Source: DATLGB01 sp964242305 (GTDB lineage: Bacteria > Actinomycetota > Thermoleophilia > Solirubrobacterales > Solirubrobacteraceae). Taken from it: a DNA stretch of 64,000 nucleotides. The position numbers and the translations under genes are program-made. Position 1 is the first letter of the stretch. Every line of letters begins with the position of its first letter. The stretch lies in NCBI GenBank assembly GCA_964242305.1, contig CAXTBB010000001.1, forward strand, positions 62,001 to 126,000, read 5' to 3'. Positions 40,198 through 49,373 of the stretch are shown piece after piece. The notes beneath the pieces are model-generated. The model saw nothing but the letters and a program-made list of their open reading frames with translations, ran no database searches and had not been told where the DNA came from.

Positions 40198-41002
40198 GCC
40201 CCTCGAGCGAGCGGATGAGGATCAGCACCAGCAGGGAGACGACGAGCAGGACCACGGAGCAGGCCGAGGCACCGACGGGGTTGTCGGACTCGATCTGCTT
40301 GGAGACGTAGACGGAGGTCACCTGCGTCTGGAAGGGGATCGAGCCGCTGATCAGGATGACCGAGCCGAACTCGCCGACCGCGCGGCTGAAGGCCAGCGCG
40401 GCGCCGGACAGCAGGGCCGGGACCAGGTTGGGGAAGATGACCCGCCGGAAGGTCGTCCACGGGGTCGCCCCCAGGGAGGCGGCGGCCTCCTCCATCTCGC
40501 GGTCGAGCTCGATCAGCACGGGCTGCACGCTGCGGATGACGAAGGGCAGCGTCACGAACAGCAACGCCAGGGCGACCGACGCGCGCGTGGCGGCGAGGTG
40601 GATGCCGACGGGCGACTTCGGCCCGTAGAGGGCGAGCAGCGTGAGGCCGGCGACGATCGTGGGCAGCGCGAAGGGCAGGTCGATCAACGCGTTGACGAAC
40701 GACTTGCCGCGGAAGTCGTCGCGGACCAGGACCCAGGCGATGAGCAGGCCGGCGGCCGCGTTGATGGCGGCGACGATCAGCGACACGGCGACGGTGAACT
40801 TCAGCGCCGACACCGCCTGGCGGCTGGTCACCGCGTCCCAGAAGGTGCCGGTGCCCTGGCTCAGGGAGCGGTCGACCAGCGCCGCCAGGGGCAGCAGGAC
40901 GATGAGGCTCAGCCACAGCGTCGAGATGCCCAGGGGCAGGGCGCCCGCGCGAGCGCCGTGGCGCGCGCGCGGGCGGGTTCCGATGGCGGCTCCGCTCGCC
41001 AT
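40181..41002 (-). CDS. cysT: Sulfate ABC transporter permease CysT
   Basis: The 273-residue permease shows LIDLPFALPTIVAGLTLLALYG, typical of CysT/CysU, and the EAA loop EEAAASLGATPWTTFRRVIFP. It starts at ATG 41002, directly abutting the stop of the binding-protein gene, so the operon order is sbp-cysT-cysW-cysA. Confidence 0.93.
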   Translation of the reverse strand: MASGAAIGTRPRARHGARAGALPLGISTLWLSLIVLLPLAALVDRSLSQGTGTFWDAVTSRQAVSALKFTVAVSLIVAAINAAAGLLIAWVLVRDDFRGKSFVNALIDLPFALPTIVAGLTLLALYGPKSPVGIHLAATRASVALALLFVTLPFVIRSVQPVLIELDREMEEAAASLGATPWTTFRRVIFPNLVPALLSGAALAFSRAVGEFGSVILISGSIPFQTQVTSVYVSKQIESDNPVGASACSVVLLVVSLLVLILIRSLEGRGSRG

Positions 41003-42028
41003 CTACTTGGCCGTGGACACTCCGGCGTCCTCTTCGATCTTGGCGACCTTGCCCTTCTCGGCGTCGAAGAGCTCGTCGTTGACCTTGCTCCAGCCACCGA
41101 AGTCCTCGATGGTGAAGAGGTTCTTGGGGTTGGCGAACTTGGACTTGTTCTTGTCGAGCACGGCCTGGTCGACGGGACGGTAGCCCCAGTCGGCGAACTT
41201 CTGCTGGCCCTCCGCGGAGAGCGCGAAGTCGACGAACTTCTGGGCCGCGGCCGGGGCGCTCTTGGTGGCCGCGATCGGGTTCTCGATCTTCATCGTGTCG
41301 TCCGGGACGACGTAGTCGACGTCCTCGCCCTTCTTCTGGGCGGTGATGGCCTCGTTCTCGTAGGAGATGAGCACGTCGCCGGTGCCGCTGGTGAAGTTCT
41401 GCAGCGCGTCGCGGCCGGACTTGTCCTGGACCTTGACGTGCTTGGTGATGAGCTCCTTGAGGTAGGCGAGGCCGGCCGCCATGTCCTTGCCGTTGTCGCC
41501 CTTGGCGCCGATCGCGCCGAGCATGTTCCACTTGGCCGCACCGCTGGAGAACGGGTTGGGCGTGAGCACCTCGACGCCCGGCTTGAGCAGGTCGTCCCAG
41601 GTGTGGATGTTCTTCGGGTTGCCCTTGCGGACCACGAAGGAGACGACGGAGGTGGAGACGAAGCCCTTGCTCGGCGTGGAGCTCCAGTCCTTGTCGACCA
41701 GGCCGGCGTCGACGAGCTTGTCCATGTCGGGCGCCAGCGAGAAGGCGACGACGTCGGCCTTCTGGCCGCCCTCGACGGCGCGGCTCTGGTCACCGGAGGG
41801 GCCGAAGGACTCCTTGAAGCCGTAGCCCTTGCCGTCCGGGGTCTTCTCGAACGCCGGGATGATCTCGTCGTAGACGACCTGCGGCGTCGAGTAGGCGACC
41901 AGCGACAGCGACTTGCCGCTGTCGGACGAGCCGCCGCCACCGGAGCTGGAGTCGGATGAACCACCGCAGCCGGCGACCACGAGGGCCACGGCAATGGTCG
42001 CGAAGAGGGCGAGGAAGGACATCTTCAT
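41003..42028 (-). CDS. sbp: Sulfate-binding lipoprotein of the ABC transporter
   Basis: This protein of about 341 residues has a lipobox (VVAGC, Cys21) and the sulfate-binding fold with STPQVVYDEIIPAFEK, GPSGDQSRAVEGGQKADVV, TPNPFSSGAAKWN and VLISYENEAI. AAGGAG lies 12 bases before ATG 42028; ATG 42040 and 42022 are alternatives. It captures sulfate or thiosulfate outside the membrane for CysTWA. Confidence 0.92.
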   Translation of the reverse strand: MKMSFLALFATIAVALVVAGCGGSSDSSSGGGGSSDSGKSLSLVAYSTPQVVYDEIIPAFEKTPDGKGYGFKESFGPSGDQSRAVEGGQKADVVAFSLAPDMDKLVDAGLVDKDWSSTPSKGFVSTSVVSFVVRKGNPKNIHTWDDLLKPGVEVLTPNPFSSGAAKWNMLGAIGAKGDNGKDMAAGLAYLKELITKHVKVQDKSGRDALQNFTSGTGDVLISYENEAITAQKKGEDVDYVVPDDTMKIENPIAATKSAPAAAQKFVDFALSAEGQQKFADWGYRPVDQAVLDKNKSKFANPKNLFTIEDFGGWSKVNDELFDAEKGKVAKIEEDAGVSTAK

Positions 42029-42056
42029 GAGGGACAGCATCTCCTTGGGGACATTT

Positions 42057-42093
42057 CCCACCAAACTGGTGGGTAAGGGAGCGCGGGAATATA
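42057..42093 (-). promoter_or_regulatory. Promoter -10 and palindromic operator of the sulfate operon
   Basis: On the minus strand TATATT (42093-42088) is a good -10 element. Downstream of it, CCCACCA-AAC-TGGTGGG (42057-42073) is a perfect 7-bp inverted repeat in the leader, well placed for a repressor. The cysteine-free Rrf2 protein is a candidate binder, but the motif has not been matched to a known site. Confidence 0.5.
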
Positions 42094-42147
42094 CAACAAA
42101 GGCGGTCGGAATTACCGATTCTGTCGGCTCGGTAGGTTCGCTGACGT

Positions 42148-42489
42148 ATGGACGCCAGCCTTGTCGCCCACGGTGACCTCCCCTTTCGCGATCCGCTCTC
42201 GCCCGCCCGCGTCGACGAGGTCCTGGCGCGCCTGGAGGCGGGCTCGTCGCTGCTCGACATCGGCTGCGGGCCGGGCGAGCTGCACCGCCGCGCCGGCTTC
42301 GGCGGCGTCGGGCTGGACCTCGACCCGGACGTGATCGCGGAGGCGCGGCGCCGCGCCCCGGACGTCGTCGCCACGCACCCGGAGGCCGACGACGCCCGCG
42401 CGTACGGGGAGCGCGCCCGCGCCCGCGTCTCCCTCCCCGAGGGCCGCGGCACGATCGGCTTCGCGCTCGTGCTCTACCGCCTCCCGTAG
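42148..42489 (+). pseudogene. SAM-dependent methyltransferase with internal deletion
   Basis: The first 70 residues are a normal methyltransferase start (LLDIGCGPGELHRRA, GVGLDLDPDVIAEARRRAP). The last 35 (HPEADDARAYGERARARV...GTIGFALVLYRLP) match the C-terminal end of the same family (pattern RERY...GRDTLGFALYLLR). The middle, with the rest of the Rossmann fold and the substrate site, is missing. The frame is intact, so this is an in-frame deletion of roughly 100-150 codons. It is probably non-functional as a methyltransferase. Confidence 0.6.
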
Positions 42490-42490
42490 C

Positions 42491-43990
42491 TCAGCGGTCG
42501 AGGCGGCTGGCCTCGAGGTCGAGGTCGTGGCGGAGCTCGCGCAGGGTGCCGCCGCTGACGTCGAGCTCCTCCAGCGCGGACTGCTCGGCCTCCAGCAGCT
42601 CCTGGCGGATGCGCCGGTAGGCCTCCGCGTCGTCGCCGCTGCCGTCGCCCTCCTCGATGGACTGGCGCAGTCGGGCGATGCGCAGTTCGTAGGCCTCGCG
42701 GGCACGCGCGAGCAGGCGCTCGGGCGCGTCGATCTGCTCCGCGCGCTCGAGGGCCGCGTGCGCGAGCTGCGAGCGCGCCTCGACGTAGCGCCGCCGGGTG
42801 GCGTCGGACTCGACCAGGCCGAGGCGCCGGACCAGCCACGGCAGCGCCGCTCCGATCGGGACGAGCGTGACCAGCACCGTCCCGCAGGTGAGCAGCAGGA
42901 TCTCGTCGCGCGTCTCGACCGCGGCCGGGACCGCCAGCGCGGCCGCGACCGACACGGCGCCGCGCATCCCGCTGACGCCCATGATCAGCCGCTCGCGCTT
43001 GCCCGTCATCGGCGCGGTGCGCCGCGCGTAGGGCACGGTGAACATCCACACCAGGCGCAGCCCGATCAGCACGGCGCCGAGCAGCAGCGACTGGGCCAGC
43101 ATGGAGAGGACGCCGTTCTCGGCGTCGGCGGCCACGTCGGCGAAGGCGAGCCCGACCAGCAGGAACAGCAGCGACTCGGCCAGGAAGCTCAGCGCCGACC
43201 AGAAGCCCGTCTGCTGGATGCGGCCCTGGGGGCTGAACAGCGCCGGGGCGCGGCCGAGCACGAAGCCGGCCACCACCGTGGCCAGGATCCCGGAGAGGTG
43301 CAGGCGCTCGGCACCCGCGAAGGCGCCGTAGGCCGTGATCAGCGCGACGGTGATCTCGAGCTGCGGCGCGTCGAGGCGGCGCCGGACGTACGCGCTCACG
43401 TAGCCGAGCGCGGCGCCGAGCGCGATCCCGCCCGCGGCCACGCCGAGGAACTCCAGCGCGGCCGAGCCGGGATGGAAGGCCGACCCGCCGGCGACGCCGA
43501 CCGCGATCCGGAAGGCGGTCAGCCCCGTGCCGTCGTTGACCAGGCTCTCGCCCTCGAGCATCGTCGCCATCCGGTCCGAGCCGCCCAGGCTGCGCACCAC
43601 GCTGGTCGCCGCCACCGGGTCGGTCGGCCCCAGGATCGCGCCGAGGGTGAACGCCGCCGCCCACGGCAGGCCCGTCACGGCGTGCGCGACCGCCGCCACG
43701 ACGCCGATCGTGATCAGGACCAGCGGCACCGCCAGCAGGGCGATCGGCTCCCACTGCATCCGCGTGTCCTCGTCGGCGAACTCGAACGCCGCGGCGTAGA
43801 TGATCGGCGGTAGGAAGACGAGCAGCACCGCGTCGGGGTCGACCCGCACGTCGGGCAGGAACGGGATCAGGCCGATGCCGAGCCCGCCGAGCACGAGCAG
43901 CACCGGGTACGGAACCCGCAGCGGCCCGGCCAGCCACACCAGCCCGACCACGCCGGCCAGCAGCGCGATGAACAGCTCGACGTTCTCCAC
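42491..43990 (-). CDS. Na+/H+ antiporter of the CPA1 (NhaP) family
   Basis: The 499-residue protein has about 12 membrane helices. The ion-binding motif GPTDPVAATSV and LVNDGTGLTAFRIAVG are the CPA1 signatures. A cytoplasmic tail of about 110 residues is helical (ARSQLAHAALERAEQ, RRIRQELLEAEQSAL), as in bacterial NhaP with regulatory tails. The start is GTG at 43990. It follows the GT-C membrane gene by 17 bases. Confidence 0.92.
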   Translation of the reverse strand: MENVELFIALLAGVVGLVWLAGPLRVPYPVLLVLGGLGIGLIPFLPDVRVDPDAVLLVFLPPIIYAAAFEFADEDTRMQWEPIALLAVPLVLITIGVVAAVAHAVTGLPWAAAFTLGAILGPTDPVAATSVVRSLGGSDRMATMLEGESLVNDGTGLTAFRIAVGVAGGSAFHPGSAALEFLGVAAGGIALGAALGYVSAYVRRRLDAPQLEITVALITAYGAFAGAERLHLSGILATVVAGFVLGRAPALFSPQGRIQQTGFWSALSFLAESLLFLLVGLAFADVAADAENGVLSMLAQSLLLGAVLIGLRLVWMFTVPYARRTAPMTGKRERLIMGVSGMRGAVSVAAALAVPAAVETRDEILLLTCGTVLVTLVPIGAALPWLVRRLGLVESDATRRRYVEARSQLAHAALERAEQIDAPERLLARAREAYELRIARLRQSIEEGDGSGDDAEAYRRIRQELLEAEQSALEELDVSGGTLRELRHDLDLEASRLDR

Positions 43991-44007
43991 GTCGAGCTTC
44001 TACCCGA

Positions 44008-45201
44008 TCAGCGCGCCACCGCAGCCGACCGGGGGGCCCGGCTGGGCGCCGGCGCGCGGAACACCGTCGTCCCCAGCACGGCCAGGGCGGGAAGCGACCA
44101 CGCCAGGTAGACGAGGCACTGGAGGTCCGGGGAGATGAGGGCGGGAAGCTTGACGCAGCTCAGCCAGACCAGCGCGGAGGCGGCCACGGCGAGCACGGGC
44201 GGCTTGGCGCTGCGCACGGTCTCCCACGCCAGCAGCGCCAGCAGGAAGGGCAGGTGGTAGTAGGCGTTGTTGGCGACGTCGAAGACGCAGCGGGCGAGCA
44301 GGAGCACGGCGAGCAGCAGCAGGAGGTCGTCCGAGCGCACGCGCCGCACCCGCCGCCACAGCACGATCGCCGGGACCATCAACAGCGCGACGAGCGGGTG
44401 CGAGACGTGCGCGATCCAGCTCGGCGCCGCGCGGTAGTCGGGCTTGACGATGCCGCCGAAGCCCTGGACGACGTGCCCGTGCGCGCCGAGCGGCCACCAG
44501 ACCTGCCAGGGCTGGAAGACGGCGTCCGTGCTGGTCGCGCTCGCCACCGCCGCGCGCGCCTGCGGATCCAGCAGGTAGGGCAGGCTGGGGACGAGCGCCA
44601 CCGCCCCGGCCAGGGCCAGGATGCGCCAGTGGTCGCGGTCGAGCGCCAGGATGACCGGCCCCACGGCGAGCAGGGCCCACAGCTTGTTCGCCACGGCGAC
44701 GCCCAGCAGCACCGCCGCCAGGACGCGGCGGTCGCCGAGGGCGGCGAGGACCGCCCCGCAGCACAGTGCCGCGCCCATGAGCTCCTCCGGGTGCCCGACC
44801 CGCACCGCCTCCAGCGTGACGGGGTTGGCGGCGGCCAGCAGCAGCACGAGCCAGTGCCAGCGCGACGGGCCCCACACCCTGGTGCGCAGCTCCCACAGGA
44901 CGACGCCGAGCATCGCCGCAGCCAGCAGCCCCGGGATGGCCACCGTCCGGTAGATGGCCTGCTGCCCGCCGCCCCACAGCGACGGGAGCAGCGCGAAGGG
45001 CGCGCGCAGCAGCAGGGACGGGCCCTCGATGGGCGCGGAGCTGAAGAACGCGGCCAGGTCCCCGCGCGCGAGCGCCCCGAAGGGCGCGGCGTTGGCGTAC
45101 TCGTAGTCCGTCCACAGGTAGCCGCCGGCCATGCCCAGCCAGCCCACGACCGCCGCGCACGCGACCGCGACGGAGGCAGGGGCGATGAGACGGCGCGCCA
45201 T
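44008..45201 (-). CDS. GT-C-like multi-spanning membrane protein
   Basis: The 397-residue protein has about ten hydrophobic helices. TDYEYANAAPFGAL and EGPSLLLRAPFALLPSL near the start, plus NPVTLEAVRVGHPEELMGAALC, resemble bacterial GT87/DUF2029-type glycosyltransferases. GHPEE stands where MptB-like enzymes have GHND. ATG at 45201 is chosen; upstream in-frame extensions are antisense to the GT4 gene. Sugar and acceptor are unknown. Confidence 0.7.
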   Translation of the reverse strand: MARRLIAPASVAVACAAVVGWLGMAGGYLWTDYEYANAAPFGALARGDLAAFFSSAPIEGPSLLLRAPFALLPSLWGGGQQAIYRTVAIPGLLAAAMLGVVLWELRTRVWGPSRWHWLVLLLAAANPVTLEAVRVGHPEELMGAALCCGAVLAALGDRRVLAAVLLGVAVANKLWALLAVGPVILALDRDHWRILALAGAVALVPSLPYLLDPQARAAVASATSTDAVFQPWQVWWPLGAHGHVVQGFGGIVKPDYRAAPSWIAHVSHPLVALLMVPAIVLWRRVRRVRSDDLLLLLAVLLLARCVFDVANNAYYHLPFLLALLAWETVRSAKPPVLAVAASALVWLSCVKLPALISPDLQCLVYLAWSLPALAVLGTTVFRAPAPSRAPRSAAVAR

Positions 45202-45258
45202 AGGGGTGCATCGGCCGTCGCCGGGCCCTCCTGAAGCGCACCGATACGCTCGCCCGCC

Positions 45259-46404
45259 GTGCTGCGCCGCCTCGGCCTGAACCTCCTGTACCTCGTCCCC
45301 CGTGAGGTCGGCGGCACCGAGATCGCCGCGCGCCGGCTCGTCGCCGCCCTGGCGCAGCAGCAGCCGGAGCTCGAGATCGTGGTCTTCTGCGGGCGCGAGG
45401 CGGGCGCCGAGCTGCCCGATCCCGCCTGGCCGGCCTCCGTCCGCATCGTCACGCTCCCCGTCGAGGCCCGCCGCAAGCCGCTGCGACTGGCCGCCGAGCT
45501 GGCCCTGCTGCCGGCGGCGGCGCGCCACCACCGCGTCGACCTCCTGCACTCCTACGGGACCACGGCGCCGCTGCACGGGCCGCCGCGGGTGACCACCGTC
45601 CACGACCTCATCTACCACCACTGGCCGCAGGCGTTCCCGGCGCCGGCGCGCGCCGGCCTCGAGCTGGTGGTGCCGCTGGCGGCCCGCCGCTCGCGGCGGG
45701 TGCAGGTCTCCTCGCAGGCGACGCGCGACGACGTCGTCCGCACCCTCGCGATCCCCGCCGGCCGGATCGACGTCGTGCCCCTCGGCCGGGGCATGGCCGA
45801 GGTCGGCGAGCCGACGGCGGAGGCGCAGCTGCGGGAGCGCCTGGACCTCGGCGAGGCGACGGTTGTGTTGTCGGTGGCCGCCGCGCTCCCGCACAAGAAC
45901 CTCGACGGGCTCCTCACCGCCTTCGCGGCGCTGGACGTCGAGCCGGCGCCGGTGCTCGTCCTCACGGGGCACGCCGGCCGCATCAGCGGCCCGCTCGCGG
46001 CGCGCGCGCAGGCGCTCGGGATCGCCGACCGGGTGCGGTTCACCGGATGGATCGACGCGGCCGATGTCGAGGGCCTCTACCGCCTGGCGACCGCGTTCGC
46101 CTACCCGTCGCTGGAAGAGGGCTTCGGCATGCCGGTGCTGGAGGCGATGCACCGCGGGCTGCCGGTCGTGTGCGCGGACGCGACCTCCCTGCCCGAGGTC
46201 GCGGGGGACGCCGCGCTGCTCGTCGACGGGCGCGACCCGGCGGCGCTGGCGGCGGCGCTGCGCCGCGTCTGCACGGAGCCGGAGCTGCGGGCCGACCTCG
46301 TCCACCGGGGCCGTGCGCAGGCGGCGCGGTTCGACTGGAGCCGCACCGCGCAGGCGGCGCTTGACTCCTACGAGCGCGCGCTGGCGGACGACCGCCGGGC
46401 GTGA
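45259..46404 (+). CDS. GT4-family glycosyltransferase
   Basis: The 381-residue GT-B enzyme has an N-terminal PREVGGTEIAARRLV and a C-terminal donor domain with VAAALPHKNLDGLL, RVRFTGWID and the nucleotide-sugar site AFAYPSLEEGFGMPVLEAM. It probably adds a sugar to a surface polysaccharide or lipid in the cytoplasm. The start is GTG 45259 with TACGCT eight bases upstream and no Shine-Dalgarno sequence, so it may be leaderless. It is followed by a second GT4 gene. Confidence 0.88.
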   Translation: MLRRLGLNLLYLVPREVGGTEIAARRLVAALAQQQPELEIVVFCGREAGAELPDPAWPASVRIVTLPVEARRKPLRLAAELALLPAAARHHRVDLLHSYGTTAPLHGPPRVTTVHDLIYHHWPQAFPAPARAGLELVVPLAARRSRRVQVSSQATRDDVVRTLAIPAGRIDVVPLGRGMAEVGEPTAEAQLRERLDLGEATVVLSVAAALPHKNLDGLLTAFAALDVEPAPVLVLTGHAGRISGPLAARAQALGIADRVRFTGWIDAADVEGLYRLATAFAYPSLEEGFGMPVLEAMHRGLPVVCADATSLPEVAGDAALLVDGRDPAALAAALRRVCTEPELRADLVHRGRAQAARFDWSRTAQAALDSYERALADDRRA

Positions 46405-46479
46405 ACGGCGTACCCGAGGGACAGGCCGCGCACCGTGCGTCGAGCTGCACGAAGGCTATCCGCCTGCGAGGCTGCCGCG

Positions 46480-47688
46480 ATGCGCGTCCTCGCGGTCAGC
46501 CCGCTAGTGCCCGGGCGCGACGGATCGGGCGGCCAGACGCGGGAGTTCCACCTCCTCCGCCGCCTCGCCGAACGGGGCCACGACGTGAGCGTGTGCTGTC
46601 CCGTCCCGGCCGCCGCCGAGCCGCAGCGCGCGGATGCGGAGGCAGCCGGAGTGCGCGTGCGCGGGCTGACCCGGCCCGCATCACGGGTCGCCGAGAGCCT
46701 CCGGGCCTTCCGCTCGCACCCGGCCCGGGTGTCCGCCGCGGCGCTGCGACCGCTCCCGGCGTGGCAGCTCGAGATCCTGTGGGGAGGCGTGGAGGACGCC
46801 GTGGCCGACGAGCTCGACCGAAAGCCGGACGTCGTCCTCGTGGTCTGGGACGCCGCGGCCGCCTGGCTGGCGCACCTACCCACGCAGGCCCGGAAGGTCC
46901 TGAGCCTCCACGACGCCAGCTGGGCCTACCTGGACGCCCGCGCGGCGGCGAACACGGGCCTGCGGCGGGCCGTCTACCGGGCGGAGGCCCGGCGGATGCG
47001 CGGCTTCGCCCGCACCTGGCTCCCCCGCTACGACGACGTGGTCTGCGTGTCCGACCAGGACGCGGTGCGCGTCCGCCGCCTCCTCCCGGAGCTCGCGCCG
47101 GCGATCGTGCCCAACGGGGTCGACCTGGCCGCGATGCCGGTGCTGCCCGACCCGCCACCGGACGCGCCGCCGACCGTGCTCTTCACCGGGACCCTCGACT
47201 ACCCGCCCAACACCGACGCGGCGCAGTGGCTGGCGCGGGACGTGTGGCCGGCCGTCCGGGAACAGGTTCCCGGCGCGCGACTGCTGGTCGCGGGACGGCG
47301 GCCACCGGAGAGCGTCCGCGCCGCCTGCGCGGCGACGGGCGCGGAGCTGCACGCCGACGTCGCCGACCTGGCGCCGCTGTACGCGAGCGCGCACGTCGCC
47401 ACCGCCCCCCTGCACTTCGGCGGCGGCACCCGCCTGAAGATCCTGGAGGCCGCCGCGCGCGGCCGGGCGGTCGTCTCCACCACCCTGGGCGCGGAGGGCC
47501 TCGACTTCGACCCCGACCGCCACCTCGTCCTCGCCGACGACCCGTCCGGCTTCGCCGGCGCGCTCGTCGCGCTGCTCGGCGACGCTGGTCTGCGGACACG
47601 GCTGGCGCGCGCGGCGCGGGCGCGCGTCGAGGAGCGCTACGACTGGCCGCACCTCGGCGACCGTCTCGCCGAGGTGCTGTCGCGCTGA
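46480..47688 (+). CDS. GT4-family glycosyltransferase
   Basis: The 402-residue GT-B protein has MRVLAVSPLVPGRDGSGGQTREFHLL at its start, the GGQTRE loop found in sugar transferases with small acceptors. The donor domain is VLFTGTLDYPPNTDAAQWL with TAPLHFGGGTRLKILEAAARG. ATG 46480 was chosen over a longer frame from 46435. It would act with its neighbour on the same glycan. It ends one base before the convergent calcium-repeat gene. Confidence 0.88.
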   Translation: MRVLAVSPLVPGRDGSGGQTREFHLLRRLAERGHDVSVCCPVPAAAEPQRADAEAAGVRVRGLTRPASRVAESLRAFRSHPARVSAAALRPLPAWQLEILWGGVEDAVADELDRKPDVVLVVWDAAAAWLAHLPTQARKVLSLHDASWAYLDARAAANTGLRRAVYRAEARRMRGFARTWLPRYDDVVCVSDQDAVRVRRLLPELAPAIVPNGVDLAAMPVLPDPPPDAPPTVLFTGTLDYPPNTDAAQWLARDVWPAVREQVPGARLLVAGRRPPESVRAACAATGAELHADVADLAPLYASAHVATAPLHFGGGTRLKILEAAARGRAVVSTTLGAEGLDFDPDRHLVLADDPSGFAGALVALLGDAGLRTRLARAARARVEERYDWPHLGDRLAEVLSR

Positions 47689-47689
47689 C

Positions 47690-49330
47690 CTAGTGGAGGG
47701 ACCACCACTCGGGGTCGGGCTCCGTGCCGAGGGCCCGGTGGCGGTCGCAGGTGCGCGAGCTGGGCAGCGGGTCGCACGGGTTGAACGGATTGACCTTGCC
47801 GTAGGCGTCCGCGTGGTTCGCGTTCTTCGGGTCGAGGCCGTCGGCCGGCTTGCAGAAGTGGCCGTCGGTGTCGTTGTAGCCGTCGGGACGGCCGGGGGCG
47901 ACGGAGGCCTGCATGCGGCTGAGCTCCATCAGGTTGGGAAGGTCGTCGTGGTCCTGGTCGTCGGCGCCGTCGCGGATGCCGTCGCCGTCAGAGTCGGCGT
48001 TGGCGACGTCCGTGCCGGCGTAGGCGATCTTGTAGGGCGCCTCCTGGCCGTAGCACGCCGTCCAGTAGCCGGGCTGGGCGGGGCCGTGGGTCTCGTCGAA
48101 GTTGGTGAGGCCGTCGGCGTCCTCGTCGCGCTCGTCGTCGGAGAGGACGCCGTTGCAGTCCAAGTCGTACGCGTACGCCTCGGCGGCGAGCGGGTGCGCC
48201 GGGTCGCAGGTCTGGTTCACGGAGCCACCGCGGTTGATGTCGAGGATGTTGACCGGCCCCGCCGTGACCGTCGTCCAGGACGCCTGGGACGGGAGGGTCA
48301 CGCTCGCGTAGCCGTTGGCGCTCGCCCAGGCCAGGAAGTCAGCCCGCTTGTCGTAGCCGGCGGCGTTCAGCGCCGGCACGCGGTGCCCGGCGCCGTCCAC
48401 GGTGTAGACCGAGTACTGCAGGCCGTCGGAGTAGCTCAGGTGCGTGGTGGCGAAGGTCTGGTAGGTCTCGCCCGGGGTCAGGCCGCCCTGCTTGGACCAC
48501 AGTGCGTACTCCTCGCCGAGCGTCAGCGAGTCGCCGTCGTAGTCCTTGTCGGCGTCCTTCTCGAGCGGGTTCGGGTACGGCCGCGCGCCCGGGTAGGGGA
48601 TCACGGTGTTGGGCGACTGGTACTCGTCGTCGTTGAGGTCGACGGCCGACTTGTACTCGTAGGCGTCGGTGACGCCGTCGCCGTCCGTGTCGGCGTTGCA
48701 GCCGTCGGTGCCGATCGTGTTCTCGAGCGCGTCGGAGAGCAGGTCGTTGTCGATGTCGCCGGTCTCGTCCTTGTTGAGGATCTTGTCCCCGTCGCAGTCG
48801 CCGTAGGGACCCGCCGGGTCGAACGCCGGCGGCGCCGTCGTGCTGGTCGTGCCGCCCGCGCCGGCGGTCCCGTCGGAGCCGGTCGAGCCGGCGGTCGTCG
48901 GGGCGACCTCGGGCTTGGGGCCGATGGTCGGAGAGAGCTTCTTGCTGGTGTAGGACGTGCCGAAGCGGCCGGCCAGCACGCGCAGGCGGAAGACGCCCGA
49001 CTGCCCGCCGTAGAGCACCTTGTCGAGCTTCGCGGAGAGCTTGACGTACATCGTCTTCGTGGTCGAGACGTCCGACTTGATGAAGACGACGGCGGCCCCG
49101 TCGCGCTTGAAGCCGACGGAGTTCTTGCCCTTCCCCTTGCGGAAGTTGCGGCCCTTGATCGTGAGCGTGTCCCCCACCTTCGCCGTCATCGGCGCCACGG
49201 AGGTGATCACGGGCGATTTCGGCTTCGCCTTCTTCTTCGCGTCGGCCGCGCCGGGAGTCAGGAGAAGGGCGGCCAGCGACGCCGTCGTGGCGACGCGGCG
49301 CAGCGTGGAGGTGCGTCGGATGGCGTCCAT
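47690..49330 (-). CDS. Secreted protein with IPT/TIG domain and thrombospondin type 3-like calcium repeats
   Basis: The 546-residue protein has a signal peptide (AALLLTPGAADA). One IPT/TIG immunoglobulin-like domain (about 40-135, VITSVAPMTAKVGDTLTIKG) precedes a Thr/Gly linker and many calcium-binding DxDxDG repeats: DCDGDKILNKDE, DTDGDGVTDAYE, DKDYDGDSLTLGEE, DEDADGLTNFDE and DSDGDGIRDG. It is likely a cell-surface or extracellular structural protein stabilised by calcium. No enzymatic domain and no sorting signal were seen. Confidence 0.82.
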   Translation of the reverse strand: MDAIRRTSTLRRVATTASLAALLLTPGAADAKKKAKPKSPVITSVAPMTAKVGDTLTIKGRNFRKGKGKNSVGFKRDGAAVVFIKSDVSTTKTMYVKLSAKLDKVLYGGQSGVFRLRVLAGRFGTSYTSKKLSPTIGPKPEVAPTTAGSTGSDGTAGAGGTTSTTAPPAFDPAGPYGDCDGDKILNKDETGDIDNDLLSDALENTIGTDGCNADTDGDGVTDAYEYKSAVDLNDDEYQSPNTVIPYPGARPYPNPLEKDADKDYDGDSLTLGEEYALWSKQGGLTPGETYQTFATTHLSYSDGLQYSVYTVDGAGHRVPALNAAGYDKRADFLAWASANGYASVTLPSQASWTTVTAGPVNILDINRGGSVNQTCDPAHPLAAEAYAYDLDCNGVLSDDERDEDADGLTNFDETHGPAQPGYWTACYGQEAPYKIAYAGTDVANADSDGDGIRDGADDQDHDDLPNLMELSRMQASVAPGRPDGYNDTDGHFCKPADGLDPKNANHADAYGKVNPFNPCDPLPSSRTCDRHRALGTEPDPEWWSLH

Positions 49331-49373
49331 ACCTGTGCTTCATCGGCTCAGGCGTGCGCGCCCTTGAGAAACG

